In this document: piece after piece, positions 50,331 to 59,171 of the stretch
Position numbering within the stretch: position 1 is the stretch's first letter
Layout of the letters: every line of letters starts with the position of its first letter
Origin: Streptomyces longhuiensis
Lineage (GTDB): Bacteria; Actinomycetota; Actinomycetes; Streptomycetales; Streptomycetaceae
Direction of reading: 5' to 3'
NCBI RefSeq assembly: GCF_020616555.1
Contig: NZ_CP085173.1
Span: 3,235,501-3,299,500 of the forward strand
DNA length: 64,000 bases
Position numbers and translations under genes: made by a program
Notes under the pieces: generated by a model
Told to the model about the DNA's origin: nothing
The model's database searches: none
The model's input: the letters and a program-made list of their open reading frames with translations, nothing else

Positions 50331-50513
50331 ATGAGCCGAGGTGGATCCGGGAACATGCTGGGCGTCGGCGGCACCCGCAGCAATCTCTCCCGCAAGACCC
50401 TGCGCGGCGGCGGCCGCGGCGGCCGGGTCGGCGGCGGGCTCGACCCGCAGGCGCAGAAGCGGGAGCTGCTGCGCAGGCTCCGGGAGGAACGCACGGCGGG
50501 CGAGGGTTCGTGA
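50331..50513 (+). CDS. Small Arg/Gly-rich DUF6243 protein
   Basis: This 60-residue protein begins MSRGGSGNMLGVGGTRSNLS, then RKTLRGGGRGGRVGGGLDPQ, and ends in a helical charged part QKRELLRRLREERTAGEGS. The LLGVGG-R-x-x-LSR start is the mark of the Streptomyces DUF6243 family (name from memory). The Arg/Gly-rich centre looks like a nucleic-acid-binding or disordered segment. The ATG at 50331 follows AAGGGAG; upstream in-frame GTG codons are not needed. Expression is probably controlled by the divergent TetR regulator. The function is unknown. Confidence 0.75.
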   Translation: MSRGGSGNMLGVGGTRSNLSRKTLRGGGRGGRVGGGLDPQAQKRELLRRLREERTAGEGS

Positions 50514-50590
50514 CGCCGTCGTGAGAGCGGGGCCCGGGCGGGTGGCGGCCTCTGAGCGTGGCGGGGTCGGCGGGCTGTGTGCCGGTGGCA

Positions 50591-50617
50591 CGCGGGCCGG
50601 TGGGTTGCCGGCCCGCG
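50591..50617 (+). terminator. Hairpin after the DUF6243 gene
   Basis: CGCGGGCCGG and CCGGCCCGCG form a perfect 10-bp stem around a 7-base loop, 78 bp after the stop codon. Confidence 0.7.
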
Positions 50618-50665
50618 ACAACCGGGCCGGTGACACAGAGGGACCACCCGTTCGGTGCACAGCGG

Positions 50666-50725
50666 TGAGGGCTCCTCACACCGCACCATGGGCGCATCTG
50701 CCACTGCGGTCGTGAGGAGCCCTCA
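50666..50725 (+). promoter_or_regulatory. Long hairpin covering the ribosome binding site of the dimethylargininase gene
   Basis: TGAGGGCTCCTCAC (50666-50679) is the exact reverse complement of GTGAGGAGCCCTCA (50712-50725). The stem continues inward with ACCGCA and TGCGGT, with one bulged C, giving about 20 bp. The right arm contains the GAGGAG ribosome binding site and ends at the base before the TTG start. If transcribed, the hairpin would hide the site; as DNA, it could be a dyad operator. Confidence 0.75.
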
Positions 50726-51577
50726 TTGCCTGGTCGCCGCGCCACACCCCGGCGTTACCTGATGTGCCCACCGGCACACTTCGAAGTCACGTACTCGATC
50801 AACCCCTGGATGGATCCCGCCAAGCCGGTCGACGTCCCGCTCGCGCTCGCGCAGTGGGAGGACCTGCGGGACCGCTACCGCTCGCTCGGTCACCGCGTCG
50901 ACGAGCTCGAACCCCTCCCCGGCCTGCCCGACATGGTCTTCGCGGCGAACGGCACGACCGTCGTCGACGGACGGGTGCTCGGCGCCCGCTTCGCCCATCC
51001 CCAGCGCACCGCCGAGGCCGCGGCCCACCTGAACTGGTTCAGGGAGCGCGGCTACGCGGCGGTCCACGAGCCCGTCCACATCAACGAGGGCGAGGGCGAC
51101 TTCGCGGTCACCGCCTCGTACGTCCTGGCCGGCCGCGGCTTCCGCTCCAGTCCGCTCTCGCACCCCGAGGCGCAGGAGTTCTTCGGCCGCCCGGTCATCG
51201 GCCTCGACCTCGTCGACCCGCGCTACTACCACCTGGACACCGCGCTCGCCGTCCTCGACGACGGGGCGGACGAGGTCATGTACTACCCGGACGCGTTCTC
51301 GCCGGGCAGCCGGGCCGTCCTCGAACGCCTCTTCCCCGACGCGCTGATCGCCACCGAGCCGGACGCCGCGGTTTTCGGCCTGAACGCCGTCTCCGACGGC
51401 CTCCATGTGCTGCTGCCGCAGGCGGCCGTCGGTCTGTTCGAACCGCTGCGGGCCCGTGGGTTCGAGCCAATCGGAATGGATCTCTCGGAGCTGCTCAAGG
51501 GAGGCGGCAGCGTGAAGTGCTGCACGTCGGAGCTTCGCGGTGAGGAGTCGCGCGCCGGCCTGGAACTCGGGGCCTGA
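50726..51577 (+). CDS. ddaH: Dimethylarginine dimethylaminohydrolase (dimethylargininase)
   Basis: This 283-residue amidinotransferase-fold hydrolase shows MCPPAHFEVTYSINPWM at the start, PDMVFAANGTTVVDG, INEGEGDFAVTASYVLAGRG, His169 in YYHLDTALAVLDDG, and the catalytic Cys265 in GGSVKCCTSELRG. It should convert methylated arginine to citrulline and methylamines. Related family members act on arginine itself, but the GGSVKCCT end favours dimethylargininase. The TTG start at 50726 is supported by GAGGAG six bases upstream, inside a long hairpin. There is no operon partner. Confidence 0.88.
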   Translation: MPGRRATPRRYLMCPPAHFEVTYSINPWMDPAKPVDVPLALAQWEDLRDRYRSLGHRVDELEPLPGLPDMVFAANGTTVVDGRVLGARFAHPQRTAEAAAHLNWFRERGYAAVHEPVHINEGEGDFAVTASYVLAGRGFRSSPLSHPEAQEFFGRPVIGLDLVDPRYYHLDTALAVLDDGADEVMYYPDAFSPGSRAVLERLFPDALIATEPDAAVFGLNAVSDGLHVLLPQAAVGLFEPLRARGFEPIGMDLSELLKGGGSVKCCTSELRGEESRAGLELGA

Positions 51578-51683
51578 GCCGGTCCGCCGAGTGCGGGCCG
51601 CGTCGTGGCTGCGAGTGCGGGCCGCGTCGTGGCTGCCCGCACACCACGGCGAAACGGCGGGCGGCACCCCCGCGTCACCCCCT

Positions 51684-52700
51684 CTACGGGGCCGGAGGCC
51701 AGGCGTCGCCCCAGTCGGCGTCGCGGGCCGCCCGGTACAGCGGCCCGTGCCGCTTCGTCACCGTCTCCCGGCCCAGCGCGCCCTCCGCCTCGCACAGGTC
51801 CAGGAGTACCTGGCCCTTGCGGATCTGGGGACGGCGGGTGATCCGGGCCGCGGGACGCTCGGGCGCGAACCGGGTCGCGGCCACGTAGCTGAACTTCTCG
51901 TCCTCGTACGCGAGGGAGCCGCCCTTGACCTGACGGTGCAGCGACGACCTGCTGACCCGGGCCGAGAAGTGGCACCAGTCGGTGCCGGGCTCGATGGGGC
52001 AGGCCGCGCTGTGGGGACAGGGCGCGGCGACGTGGAATCCGGCGTCGATCAGGCGCCGGCGCGCCTCGATGATCCGCTCGTAGCCGTCGGGGGTGCCGGG
52101 CTCGACGACGACCACGGCCCCGTCGGGGCTCGCGGCGGCGGCCGCGGCGTCGACCACGGCGCGGCGGTCGTCGGCGGTCAGCTCCTTGAGGACGTACGAC
52201 ACCGTCACGAGATCGGTGCTCTCGATAGTGAGCGCCGCTCCGATACGTGAGCGCTGCCACCGCGCGGAGGCCAACCGGTCGCAGGAACCGGCCAGTTCAC
52301 GCCCGAGGGCGAGCGCCGGCTCGGCCCAGTCGAGGACGGTGACATCGCGCTCGCCCGCCCAGGTGTCGGCGACGGCCCAGACCGCGGCGCCCGTCCCGCC
52401 GCCCACGTCGACCTGGCTGCCGGGCGCCCAGCCCTCCGGTGCCGCGTCGGCGAGCGCGCCGAGCGCCGAGCGGACCGCCTCGAAGGTGGCCGGCATCCGG
52501 TACGCGGCGTAGGCGGCGACGTCGGCACGGTCCCGCAGGATCGGCGCGTCCGTCGGGGTGGTCCCCCGGTAGCTCGCGATCAGCCGTTCGACGGCGCGCG
52601 CCGCCTGCGTGGGCGGCAGCCCGTCGAGCAGCCCCGCGAGGGCCGCGCGCAGGGTGTCGGCCGGGGAGGCCGGCGAGTAAGAGGAGAGGGGGGCGTTCAC
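51684..52700 (-). CDS. Rsm22-type small ribosomal subunit methyltransferase family protein
   Basis: This 338-residue SAM-dependent methyltransferase-like protein of the Rsm22/mitochondrial ribosome assembly family has VDVGGGTGAAVWAVADTW as its SAM loop, DLVTVSYVLKELTADDRRAV, and VVVVEPGTPDGYERIIEAR. A cysteine set (CPHSAACPIEPGTDWCHF) fits the iron-sulfur site of that family. The GTG start is at 52700. It likely helps assemble or modify 16S rRNA or the small subunit; the exact target base is not known. It is followed after 31 bp by the convergent-independent serine hydrolase on the same strand. Confidence 0.85.
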   Translation of the reverse strand: MNAPLSSYSPASPADTLRAALAGLLDGLPPTQAARAVERLIASYRGTTPTDAPILRDRADVAAYAAYRMPATFEAVRSALGALADAAPEGWAPGSQVDVGGGTGAAVWAVADTWAGERDVTVLDWAEPALALGRELAGSCDRLASARWQRSRIGAALTIESTDLVTVSYVLKELTADDRRAVVDAAAAAASPDGAVVVVEPGTPDGYERIIEARRRLIDAGFHVAAPCPHSAACPIEPGTDWCHFSARVSRSSLHRQVKGGSLAYEDEKFSYVAATRFAPERPAARITRRPQIRKGQVLLDLCEAEGALGRETVTKRHGPLYRAARDADWGDAWPPAP

Positions 52701-52731
52701 CCCGTGATTCTACGGTCGCCCCGGGGGCCGC

Positions 52732-53859
52732 CTACGCGCCCGCGGCCCGCGCGAGACGCGTCGCCGCCGAGGCGCGCGGCCCGTTCTGCGGGGGCCTGCG
52801 GCGCGGGTGGACCGTGTTCGCGAGGAGGATCAGGAACGTGTCCGTGACGCGGTCGAGGACGAGCGACGTGCCGGTGAACCCGCAGTGTCCGGCCGCGCCA
52901 CGGCCCGCGAGCTCGCCCATGAACCAGGGCTGGTCGAGCTGGAAGCCGAGGCCGGGGGCCGTGAGCATCAGCTCGACGTAGTCGGGGCCGAGGATGCGTG
53001 CGGTGCCGTACGAGCCGCCGTTGAGCAGGGTGCGGCACAGGACCGCGAGGTCGTACGCCGTGGAGAAGAGGCCCGCGTGCCCGGCGACGCCCCCGAGGGC
53101 CCAGGCGTTCTCGTCGTGGACGATGCCGCGCACGAGGCCCCGGTCTGCCTTGGCCCAGGGGCGGCGCTGGTCCTCGGTGGCGGCGGCGCCGGGGTGCGGG
53201 CCGAAGCCCGTCGCGGTCATGCCGAGGGGCCGGGTGATGCCGTCGCGCACGAGGGCGTCCAGGGGGCGCTGCGCGATGCGCTCCAGGACGTGCTGGAGCA
53301 GCAGCATGTTGAGGTCGGAGTAGAGGTGGGCGCCGGGCGGGGACGACGGGGCCTCGGTGCGCAGGGCCGTCAGGCGCGCCGCGTCGTCCGGGCAGTCGTA
53401 CAGCGGGAGTTCTGGGCGCAGGCCCGAGGTGTGGGTGAGGAGCTGGCGGATCGTGACGTCGTGCTCGGCGGCGGCCGTGAACTCGGGGACGTAGGCGCCC
53501 ACCCGCGCGTCGATGCCGAGGGTGCCGCGCTCCAGCTGCTGCACGGCGGCGACGGTCGTGAAGAGCTTGGTGAGGGAGGCGAGGTCGAAGACCGTGTCGG
53601 GGCGCATGGGGACGCGGGACGCGGGCGGGAGCTCGACGCCCCGGTCAGCCGTCTCGTCGTAGGCGAGGTACCGCATCGCCCAGCCCGCCGCCTCGTGCGC
53701 GGCGACGACCGGGCCGCGGCCGGCGAGGACGACGGCGCCCGCGCACCAGGGGCGCGCCCCGCGGGGCAGTTCGCGCACGTCCTGGACGAGGCGGCGCAGC
53801 TCTTCGGAGTCGAGCCCGGCGCGTTCGGGGGTGCCGGGGCGCAGTCGTGGGGTACTCAG
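52732..53859 (-). CDS. Serine hydrolase (class C beta-lactamase/DD-peptidase family), apparent CTG start
   Basis: This 375-residue protein has the SxxK motif in FDLASLTKLFTT, the tyrosine motif as YSDLN and HCGFTGTSLVLD as the third active-site element, with HTSGLRPELPLY before it. The family N-terminus STPRLRPGTPERAGLD is reached only by starting at CTG (53859). This CTG overlaps the TGA of the upstream exporter gene (CTGA) and follows GGGAGGCGGAG. The first in-frame GTG (near 53779) would remove about 27 residues. No signal peptide is present, so it acts in the cytoplasm on an unknown ester or amide. Confidence 0.82.
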   Translation of the reverse strand: MSTPRLRPGTPERAGLDSEELRRLVQDVRELPRGARPWCAGAVVLAGRGPVVAAHEAAGWAMRYLAYDETADRGVELPPASRVPMRPDTVFDLASLTKLFTTVAAVQQLERGTLGIDARVGAYVPEFTAAAEHDVTIRQLLTHTSGLRPELPLYDCPDDAARLTALRTEAPSSPPGAHLYSDLNMLLLQHVLERIAQRPLDALVRDGITRPLGMTATGFGPHPGAAATEDQRRPWAKADRGLVRGIVHDENAWALGGVAGHAGLFSTAYDLAVLCRTLLNGGSYGTARILGPDYVELMLTAPGLGFQLDQPWFMGELAGRGAAGHCGFTGTSLVLDRVTDTFLILLANTVHPRRRPPQNGPRASAATRLARAAGA

Positions 53860-55169
53860 TGCTCCGCCTCCCGCGTCGGCTCGGTCCCGCGCCGCCAGGG
53901 GCGGCACAGTCCCATGAAGCATGCGATGGCCGCCAGGGCGCAGGCCAGCTGGACCACCGCCATCGGGACGGCGGTGTCCTCGCCCGCGATGCCGACGAGC
54001 GGTGAGGCGATCGCGCCGACCAGGAAGGAGGAGGTGCCGAGGAGCGCGGAAGCGGAGCCCGCTGCGTGCGGGGTGCGCATCAGGGCGAGGGCGTTGGTGT
54101 TGGGCATGGCGAGGCCCATCGCGGACATGAGGACGAACAGTCCGGCCGCGATCGGTACGAGTCCCACGTCGCCGAAGACCCCGGTCGCCATGAGCAGGAG
54201 CGCGGCGGAGGCGAGCGCGATGACGCAGAGGCCGACGGCGAGCGCCTTGTCGAGGCTGACGCGGCCGATGAGCAGCTTGCCGTTGATCTGGCCCACGGCG
54301 ATCAGGCCGACCGAGTTGATGCCGAACAGGAGGCTGAAGGTCTGGGGCGAGGCGCCGTAGATCTCCTGGACCACGAACGGCGATGCGCTGATGTACGCGA
54401 ACAGCGCGGCGAAGGCGAAGCCGCCCGCGATCATGTAGCCGGTGAAGACGCGGTCGGTGAGGAGGCCGCGCATGGTGCGCAGCGCCTCGGCGGTGCCGCC
54501 GCCGTGCCGCCGTTCGGGGGCGAGCGTCTCGGGCAGGCACTTCCAGACGAGGGAGGTCAGCGCGATGCCGACGACGGTGAGGACGACGAAGATGCCGCGC
54601 CAGTCCGTGATCCGCAGGACCTGGCCGCCGATGAGGGGCGCGACGACCGGGGCGACGCCGGAGATCAGCATGAGGGTGGAGAAGAAGCGCGCCATCTCGA
54701 CACCGTCGTACAGATCGCGCACGACCGCCCGCGCGATCACGATGCCGGCGGCCCCGGCGAGGCCCTGCATCAGGCGGAAGCCGATGAGGAGCGGGGCCGT
54801 GGGGGCGAGGGCGCAGACCGCGGTGGCGACGATGTAGACGAGGAGGCCGACGAGAAGGGGGCGCCTGCGGCCCCACTTGTCGCTCATCGGGCCGACGGCG
54901 AGCTGTCCGAGCGCCATGCCGGTGAGGCAGGCGGTGAGGGTGAGCTGGGCGGTGGCGGCCGAGGTGTGCAGCGCGTCGGTGACCTCCGGCAGTGCCGGGA
55001 GGTACATGTCCATGGACAGCGGGGGTACGGCGGTGAGTCCGCCGAGTACGAGGGTGACCAGGAAGCCGGTGCGGCGGCGGGCGGTGAGCGTGGGGCCCGC
55101 GACGGGTGGTGCCCCGGGTATGCGCTGCGCTTCACGCGCGGACGCGTGCTGGCGGCCGTGATCCGGCAT
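53856..55169 (-). CDS. MFS transporter, Bcr/CflA drug-efflux family
   Basis: This 437-residue, 12-helix exporter shows DMYLPALPEVTDALHTSAAT in helix 1, the loop MSDKWGRRRPLLVGLLVY, and GFRLMQGLAGAAGIVIARAV. These are the hallmarks of the Bcr/CflA group that exports bicyclomycin, chloramphenicol or sulfonamides. The ATG at 55169 follows GGGAGGGG; an ATG at 55193 has a weak site. Its stop overlaps the start of the serine hydrolase gene, so the two are translated together. Confidence 0.9.
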   Translation of the reverse strand: MPDHGRQHASAREAQRIPGAPPVAGPTLTARRRTGFLVTLVLGGLTAVPPLSMDMYLPALPEVTDALHTSAATAQLTLTACLTGMALGQLAVGPMSDKWGRRRPLLVGLLVYIVATAVCALAPTAPLLIGFRLMQGLAGAAGIVIARAVVRDLYDGVEMARFFSTLMLISGVAPVVAPLIGGQVLRITDWRGIFVVLTVVGIALTSLVWKCLPETLAPERRHGGGTAEALRTMRGLLTDRVFTGYMIAGGFAFAALFAYISASPFVVQEIYGASPQTFSLLFGINSVGLIAVGQINGKLLIGRVSLDKALAVGLCVIALASAALLLMATGVFGDVGLVPIAAGLFVLMSAMGLAMPNTNALALMRTPHAAGSASALLGTSSFLVGAIASPLVGIAGEDTAVPMAVVQLACALAAIACFMGLCRPWRRGTEPTREAEH

Positions 55170-55290
55170 GCGGTTCCCCTCCCGGTCGTTCATTCGATTA
55201 CCTATGCTCTCAGCTCAGGTGCATTGGTTGAGACCACATTTCGTGACGTGCCGGCCAGGGCAGTGGCCGGGACCTGGCAGGGGGCCTTCA

Positions 55291-56292
55291 GTGGTGGAAC
55301 GTGAGCGTGTGCGGTGGGGCGTCCTGGCGACCGGGGGCATCGCCGCGTCCTTCACGGCGAATCTTCTCGACATGCCGGACGCGGAGGTCGTCGCCGTGGC
55401 GTCCCGCTCCGACGCCTCGGCGAAGGCGTTCGCGGAGCGGTTCGGGATCCCTCGGGCGTACGGGGACTGGTCCTCGCTCGCCGAGGACGAGGACGTCGAC
55501 GTCGTGTACGTCGCGACCCCGCACTCCGCGCACCGCGCGGCCGCCGGGCTGTGCCTGGAGGCGGGCCGGGCGGTCCTGTGCGAGAAGGCGTTCACGCTGA
55601 ACTCGCGCGAGGCGGAGGAGCTGGTGACGCTCGCCCGCAGCCGCGGCCTCTTCCTGATGGAGGCCATGTGGATGTACTGCCATCCGCTGATCAGGAGGCT
55701 GAAGGCGCTGGTCGACGACGGCGCGATCGGTGAAGTCCGCACGGTGCAGGCCGACTTCGGCCTCGCCGGGCCCTTCCCTCCGGCACACCGGCTGCGGGAT
55801 CCCGCGCAGGGCGGGGGCGCGCTGCTCGATCTGGGCGTGTATCCGGTGTCGTTCGCTCACCTGATCCTCGGTGAGCCGTCGGAGGTGACCGCGAGAGCGG
55901 CGCTCTCGGACGAGGGCGTCGATCTCCGCACGGGAATGCTGCTCTCGTGGGAGAGCGGCGCTCACGCGCTGCTCAACTGCTCCATCGACGCGGGCACTCC
56001 GGTCACCGCGTCGATCACGGGCTCCAAGGGCCGTATCGACATTCCGCACGGCTTCTTCTACCCGGACCGGTTCGTGCTGCACCGCGACGGGCGGGAGCCG
56101 CAGGAGTTCACGGCGGAGCCGGGGGACGGGCCGCGCGACAGCCTCCGGCATGAGGCGGGCGAGGTGATGCACCGGGTGCGGGCCGGCGACACGGAGTCGC
56201 CGCTCGTGCCGCTGGCGGGGTCGCTCGCCGTGATGCGCACCTTGGACTCCGTCCGGGAGCGGATCGGGGTGCGGTATCCATCGGAGGGGTAG
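55291..56292 (+). CDS. Gfo/Idh/MocA family oxidoreductase
   Basis: This 333-residue NAD(P)-dependent sugar or polyol dehydrogenase-like protein has the Rossmann motif WGVLATGGIAASFTANLLD, VDVVYVATPHSAHRAAAGLC, and the catalytic lysine motif as CEKAFTLN (usually EKP). The second-domain mark is GGALLDLGVYPVSF. The GTG at 55291 (or 55294) follows AGGGGG. It is monocistronic and divergent from the exporter. The substrate is not defined; trans-dihydrodiol or sugar dehydrogenase activities are known in this subgroup. Confidence 0.88.
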   Translation: MVERERVRWGVLATGGIAASFTANLLDMPDAEVVAVASRSDASAKAFAERFGIPRAYGDWSSLAEDEDVDVVYVATPHSAHRAAAGLCLEAGRAVLCEKAFTLNSREAEELVTLARSRGLFLMEAMWMYCHPLIRRLKALVDDGAIGEVRTVQADFGLAGPFPPAHRLRDPAQGGGALLDLGVYPVSFAHLILGEPSEVTARAALSDEGVDLRTGMLLSWESGAHALLNCSIDAGTPVTASITGSKGRIDIPHGFFYPDRFVLHRDGREPQEFTAEPGDGPRDSLRHEAGEVMHRVRAGDTESPLVPLAGSLAVMRTLDSVRERIGVRYPSEG

Positions 56293-56360
56293 CGGCATCC
56301 CGGCCGGCACATTGCGGTTTCGTCGCCGGGTGACGCCCGGAGAGGGCTTGTCGCGCAGTT

Positions 56361-56484
56361 CCCCGCGCCCCTGACGACAAGTACCTGCGCCTCCGAGAAG
56401 GCGGCCCCGGGCCCGCTCGAAAGGAAGCTGCCCGCGCCGATGAAGCGACTCCCGCGCCCCCGAAAAGCACTCAGGGGCGCGGGG
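56361..56484. repeat. Inverted pair of the Streptomyces CCCCGCGCCCCTGA element
   Basis: CCCCGCGCCCCTGA at 56361-56374 has its exact reverse complement at 56471-56484. The first copy is inside GCGCAGTTCCCCGCGCCCCT, a string that recurs in intergenic regions of many Streptomyces genomes (from memory). The pair lies between two convergent genes and could act as a long-loop terminator. No gene is visible in 56293-56502. Confidence 0.65.
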
Positions 56485-56502
56485 TGGCGGCGGCCGCCCC
56501 CG

Positions 56503-58152
56503 TTATGCCGGGCGCAGCCCCTGCTTGCCCACCGCCGTCACGAACGACGCCGCCGTGGTGATCGGGGCTCCCGGCGTCGTCACCGCCGGGACCGTCTTGA
56601 AGTCGGCGCGGGCCTCGTGCTCGCCGAGCGCGACCGTCACGTAGCCGCGGCGTCCGTTGTAGAACTTCAGGTGCGGGTTGGCCTGGGTGTAGGTGCCCCA
56701 GTTCGCCGGCTTGTCCGAGCCGTCCTTGCCGCTGCTGATGGACGTGGCGACGATCTCCGTGCCGAGGGTCTTCGACGACGGGTCGTCGAAGTCGTCCTTG
56801 ATGTCGAAGGCGTAGCCGACGTGCACGTCGCCGGTGAGCACCATCAGGTTGTCGACGCCGGCGGCCCTGGCTCCGGCGAGGACCCTCTGGCGCGAGGCGC
56901 GGTAGCCGTCCCACGCGTCCATGGACACCTTCGCGGCCGCGTTCAGGTCGAGCTTGCGCTGCGAGAAGGTGACCTGCTGCGGGACGACGTTCCACAGGGC
57001 GCGCGAGCGGCGCCAGCCGTCGATCAGCCACCGCTCCTGCGTGGCGCCGGTGATGGTGCGCGCCGGGTCGTCCGACTCGGGCCCGGGGACGTGGGAGCCG
57101 TCGCCGTACGCCTGGTTGGAGCGGTACTGGCGGGTGTCGAGGATGTCGAACTGGGCCAGCTTGCCCCAGGTCAGGCGCCGGTACATCTGGGCGTCGGGAC
57201 CCTGCGGGAGTTGCGGGCGGCGCAGGGGCTGGTTCTCCCAGTAGGCGCGGTACGCGGAGGCGCGGCGCAGCAGGAACTCGGCGGGCGGGCCGTCCTGTTC
57301 GTCGATGTCGTCCGCGTAGTTGTTCTCGGTCTCGTGGTCGTCCCAGGTGACGATGAAGGGGTGCGCGGCGTGCGCGGCCCGCAGGTCCGGGTCGGACTTG
57401 TAGAGCGCGTACCGCAGCCGGTAGTCCTCCAGCGTCACGGTCTCGCGGTTGAAGTGGGCGGGCAGTACTTCACCGCCCGTGTAGGCGCGGGCGCCGCCGG
57501 CGGAGTTCACGGCGTACTCGTAGAGGTAGTCGCCGAGGTGGAAGACGACGTCCACGGAGGGGTCGGCGGCGAGGTGCTTGTAGGCCGTGAAGTAGCCGTC
57601 GTGGTAGGCCTGGCAGGAGACCGCGGCGAGGGTGAGGGCCGAGGTGCGGGCGTGGGCGGAGGGCGCCGTGCGCGTCCGGCCGGTCCCGCTGACCCACTTG
57701 CCGGCGCGGAAGCGGTAGTAGTAGACGCCGCCCGGCGCGAGGTGGTCGACCTCGACGTGGACGGAGTGGTTGAACTCGGGGTGCGCGGTGGCCGTGCCGC
57801 GTCTGACGACGCGCCGGAAGCGCTCGTCGTGCGCGAGCTCCCACTCGACGGCTACGCGCTGGGCGGGCAGTCCGCTGTCCGCCTCGTACGGGGACGGGGC
57901 CAGGCGCGTCCACAGCAGGACGGAGCCGGGCAGCGGGTCGCCGGAGGCCACGCCGAGCGTGAACGGGTCGGCGGTGATCTTCCCCGCGTCGAACTCGGCG
58001 GCGCTCGCGGTTCCCGCGGCCGGCAGGTTCGTGGCGAAGGCGAGCGCGGCGGCGGCTCCCGTGACGGTGAGGAAGCGGCGGCGGCCCAAGTGGCCCGCCG
58101 CGACGCGCAGTTCGGGCGAGTGCTGGTTCGGATGGCGTCCTTCGGCTGTCAT
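56503..58152 (-). CDS. phoD: Secreted alkaline phosphatase D family enzyme (PhoD-type)
   Basis: This 549-residue Tat-exported phosphodiesterase/phosphatase has twin-arginine motif GRRRFLTVTGAAAALAF near residue 24. A PhoD N-terminal domain follows (FTLGVASGDPLPGSVLLWTR). The metallophosphatase core has VSCQAYHDGYFTAYKHLA, HLGDYLYEY, FIVTWDDHETENNYADD and LTGDVHVGYAFD. The metal-binding Asp/His residues are present. It releases phosphate from diesters such as teichoic acids or phospholipids outside the cell. The ATG is at 58152. PhoP control is expected for the family, but I could not define a clear PHO box in 58153-58286. Confidence 0.93.
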   Translation of the reverse strand: MTAEGRHPNQHSPELRVAAGHLGRRRFLTVTGAAAALAFATNLPAAGTASAAEFDAGKITADPFTLGVASGDPLPGSVLLWTRLAPSPYEADSGLPAQRVAVEWELAHDERFRRVVRRGTATAHPEFNHSVHVEVDHLAPGGVYYYRFRAGKWVSGTGRTRTAPSAHARTSALTLAAVSCQAYHDGYFTAYKHLAADPSVDVVFHLGDYLYEYAVNSAGGARAYTGGEVLPAHFNRETVTLEDYRLRYALYKSDPDLRAAHAAHPFIVTWDDHETENNYADDIDEQDGPPAEFLLRRASAYRAYWENQPLRRPQLPQGPDAQMYRRLTWGKLAQFDILDTRQYRSNQAYGDGSHVPGPESDDPARTITGATQERWLIDGWRRSRALWNVVPQQVTFSQRKLDLNAAAKVSMDAWDGYRASRQRVLAGARAAGVDNLMVLTGDVHVGYAFDIKDDFDDPSSKTLGTEIVATSISSGKDGSDKPANWGTYTQANPHLKFYNGRRGYVTVALGEHEARADFKTVPAVTTPGAPITTAASFVTAVGKQGLRPA

Positions 58153-58286
58153 GTGGCCCTCCCCTGACGGTTGCTGTCAGAGGAAATTGGAGTGCCGCGG
58201 GACGACGGTGACCTGTCATGCGCACGGCCGCCACATGGCGGATGAGTGATCTCCGTATGACCCCTCCTGCCGTACGCTCCGGGGCC

Positions 58287-59066
58287 ATGAACGCTCAGAA
58301 CAACGCCCCGGAACCGCACGTACCGACCGCCGTGGTGACCGGCGCGGGCTCCGGCATCGGCCGGGCCGTCGCCGTCGAACTGCTGCGCGCGGGCTGGCAG
58401 GTGGCGCTCGCGGGCCGCCGCACCGAGACCCTCGACGCGACGGCGGCCCTCGCCCCCGAGAGCGCGGCCAGGTCACTCTCGGTACGCACCGACGTCTCGA
58501 GCCCCGAGGACGTGGCCGCCCTCTTCTCCTCCGTGCGCGACCGGTTCGGCCGCCTCGACCTGCTCTTCAACAACGCGGGCACGTTCGGGCCGGCGGTCCC
58601 GGTCGAGGACCTGGAGTACGACGCCTGGCGCCACGTCGTCGACACGAACCTCAACGGCGCGTTCCTGTGCGCGCAGGCGGCGTTCCGGCAGATGAAGGAG
58701 CAGGACCCGCAGGGCGGCCGGATCATCAACAACGGCTCCATCTCGGCACACACGCCGCGGCCGCGCTCGACCGCGTACACGACGACGAAGCACGCGCTGA
58801 CCGGGCTGACGAAGTCACTGTCCCTGGACGGGCGTCCGTACCGGATCGCGTGCAGCCAGATCGACATCGGCAACGCGGCGACCGACATGACGGAACGCAT
58901 GCAGACCGGGATCCTCCAGGCCGACGGAAGGCTGGCGCCGGAGCCGGTGATGGATGTCGCGGACGTGGCGCGCACGGTGCGGCACATGGCCGAGCTGCCC
59001 CTGGAGGCGAACGTGCAGTTCGCGACGGTCCTGGCGACCAACATGCCGTACATCGGGCGCGGTTGA
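58287..59066 (+). CDS. Short-chain dehydrogenase/reductase
   Basis: This 259-residue classical SDR has [30 protein letters not shown], the catalytic Ser in [13 protein letters not shown] and Tyr-x-x-x-Lys as [13 protein letters not shown] basic residue pattern after the second strand (LAGRRTETL) favours NADPH. The ATG at 58287 is chosen because the family fold begins there; TACGCT lies about 15 bp upstream. It is divergent from phoD. The substrate is unknown. Confidence 0.9.
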   Translation: MNAQNNAPEPHVPTAVVTGAGSGIGRAVAVELLRAGWQVALAGRRTETLDATAALAPESAARSLSVRTDVSSPEDVAALFSSVRDRFGRLDLLFNNAGTFGPAVPVEDLEYDAWRHVVDTNLNGAFLCAQAAFRQMKEQDPQGGRIINNGSISAHTPRPRSTAYTTTKHALTGLTKSLSLDGRPYRIACSQIDIGNAATDMTERMQTGILQADGRLAPEPVMDVADVARTVRHMAELPLEANVQFATVLATNMPYIGRG

Positions 59067-59171
59067 GAGGTTAATCTCCACAAGCGGAATGGGACCTACC
59101 ACCCCAATTCAGGGCAGCGCTGCCCGTATGCTCAGCATCTCTCCATGAGAACTTCACAACCGGAGCACACT

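Noticed and set aside
58153..58286. PHO box for PhoP control upstream of phoD
   Set aside because: On the minus strand GGTCACCGTCG is reminiscent of one unit, but no second 11-bp direct repeat follows. It is not enough to call.
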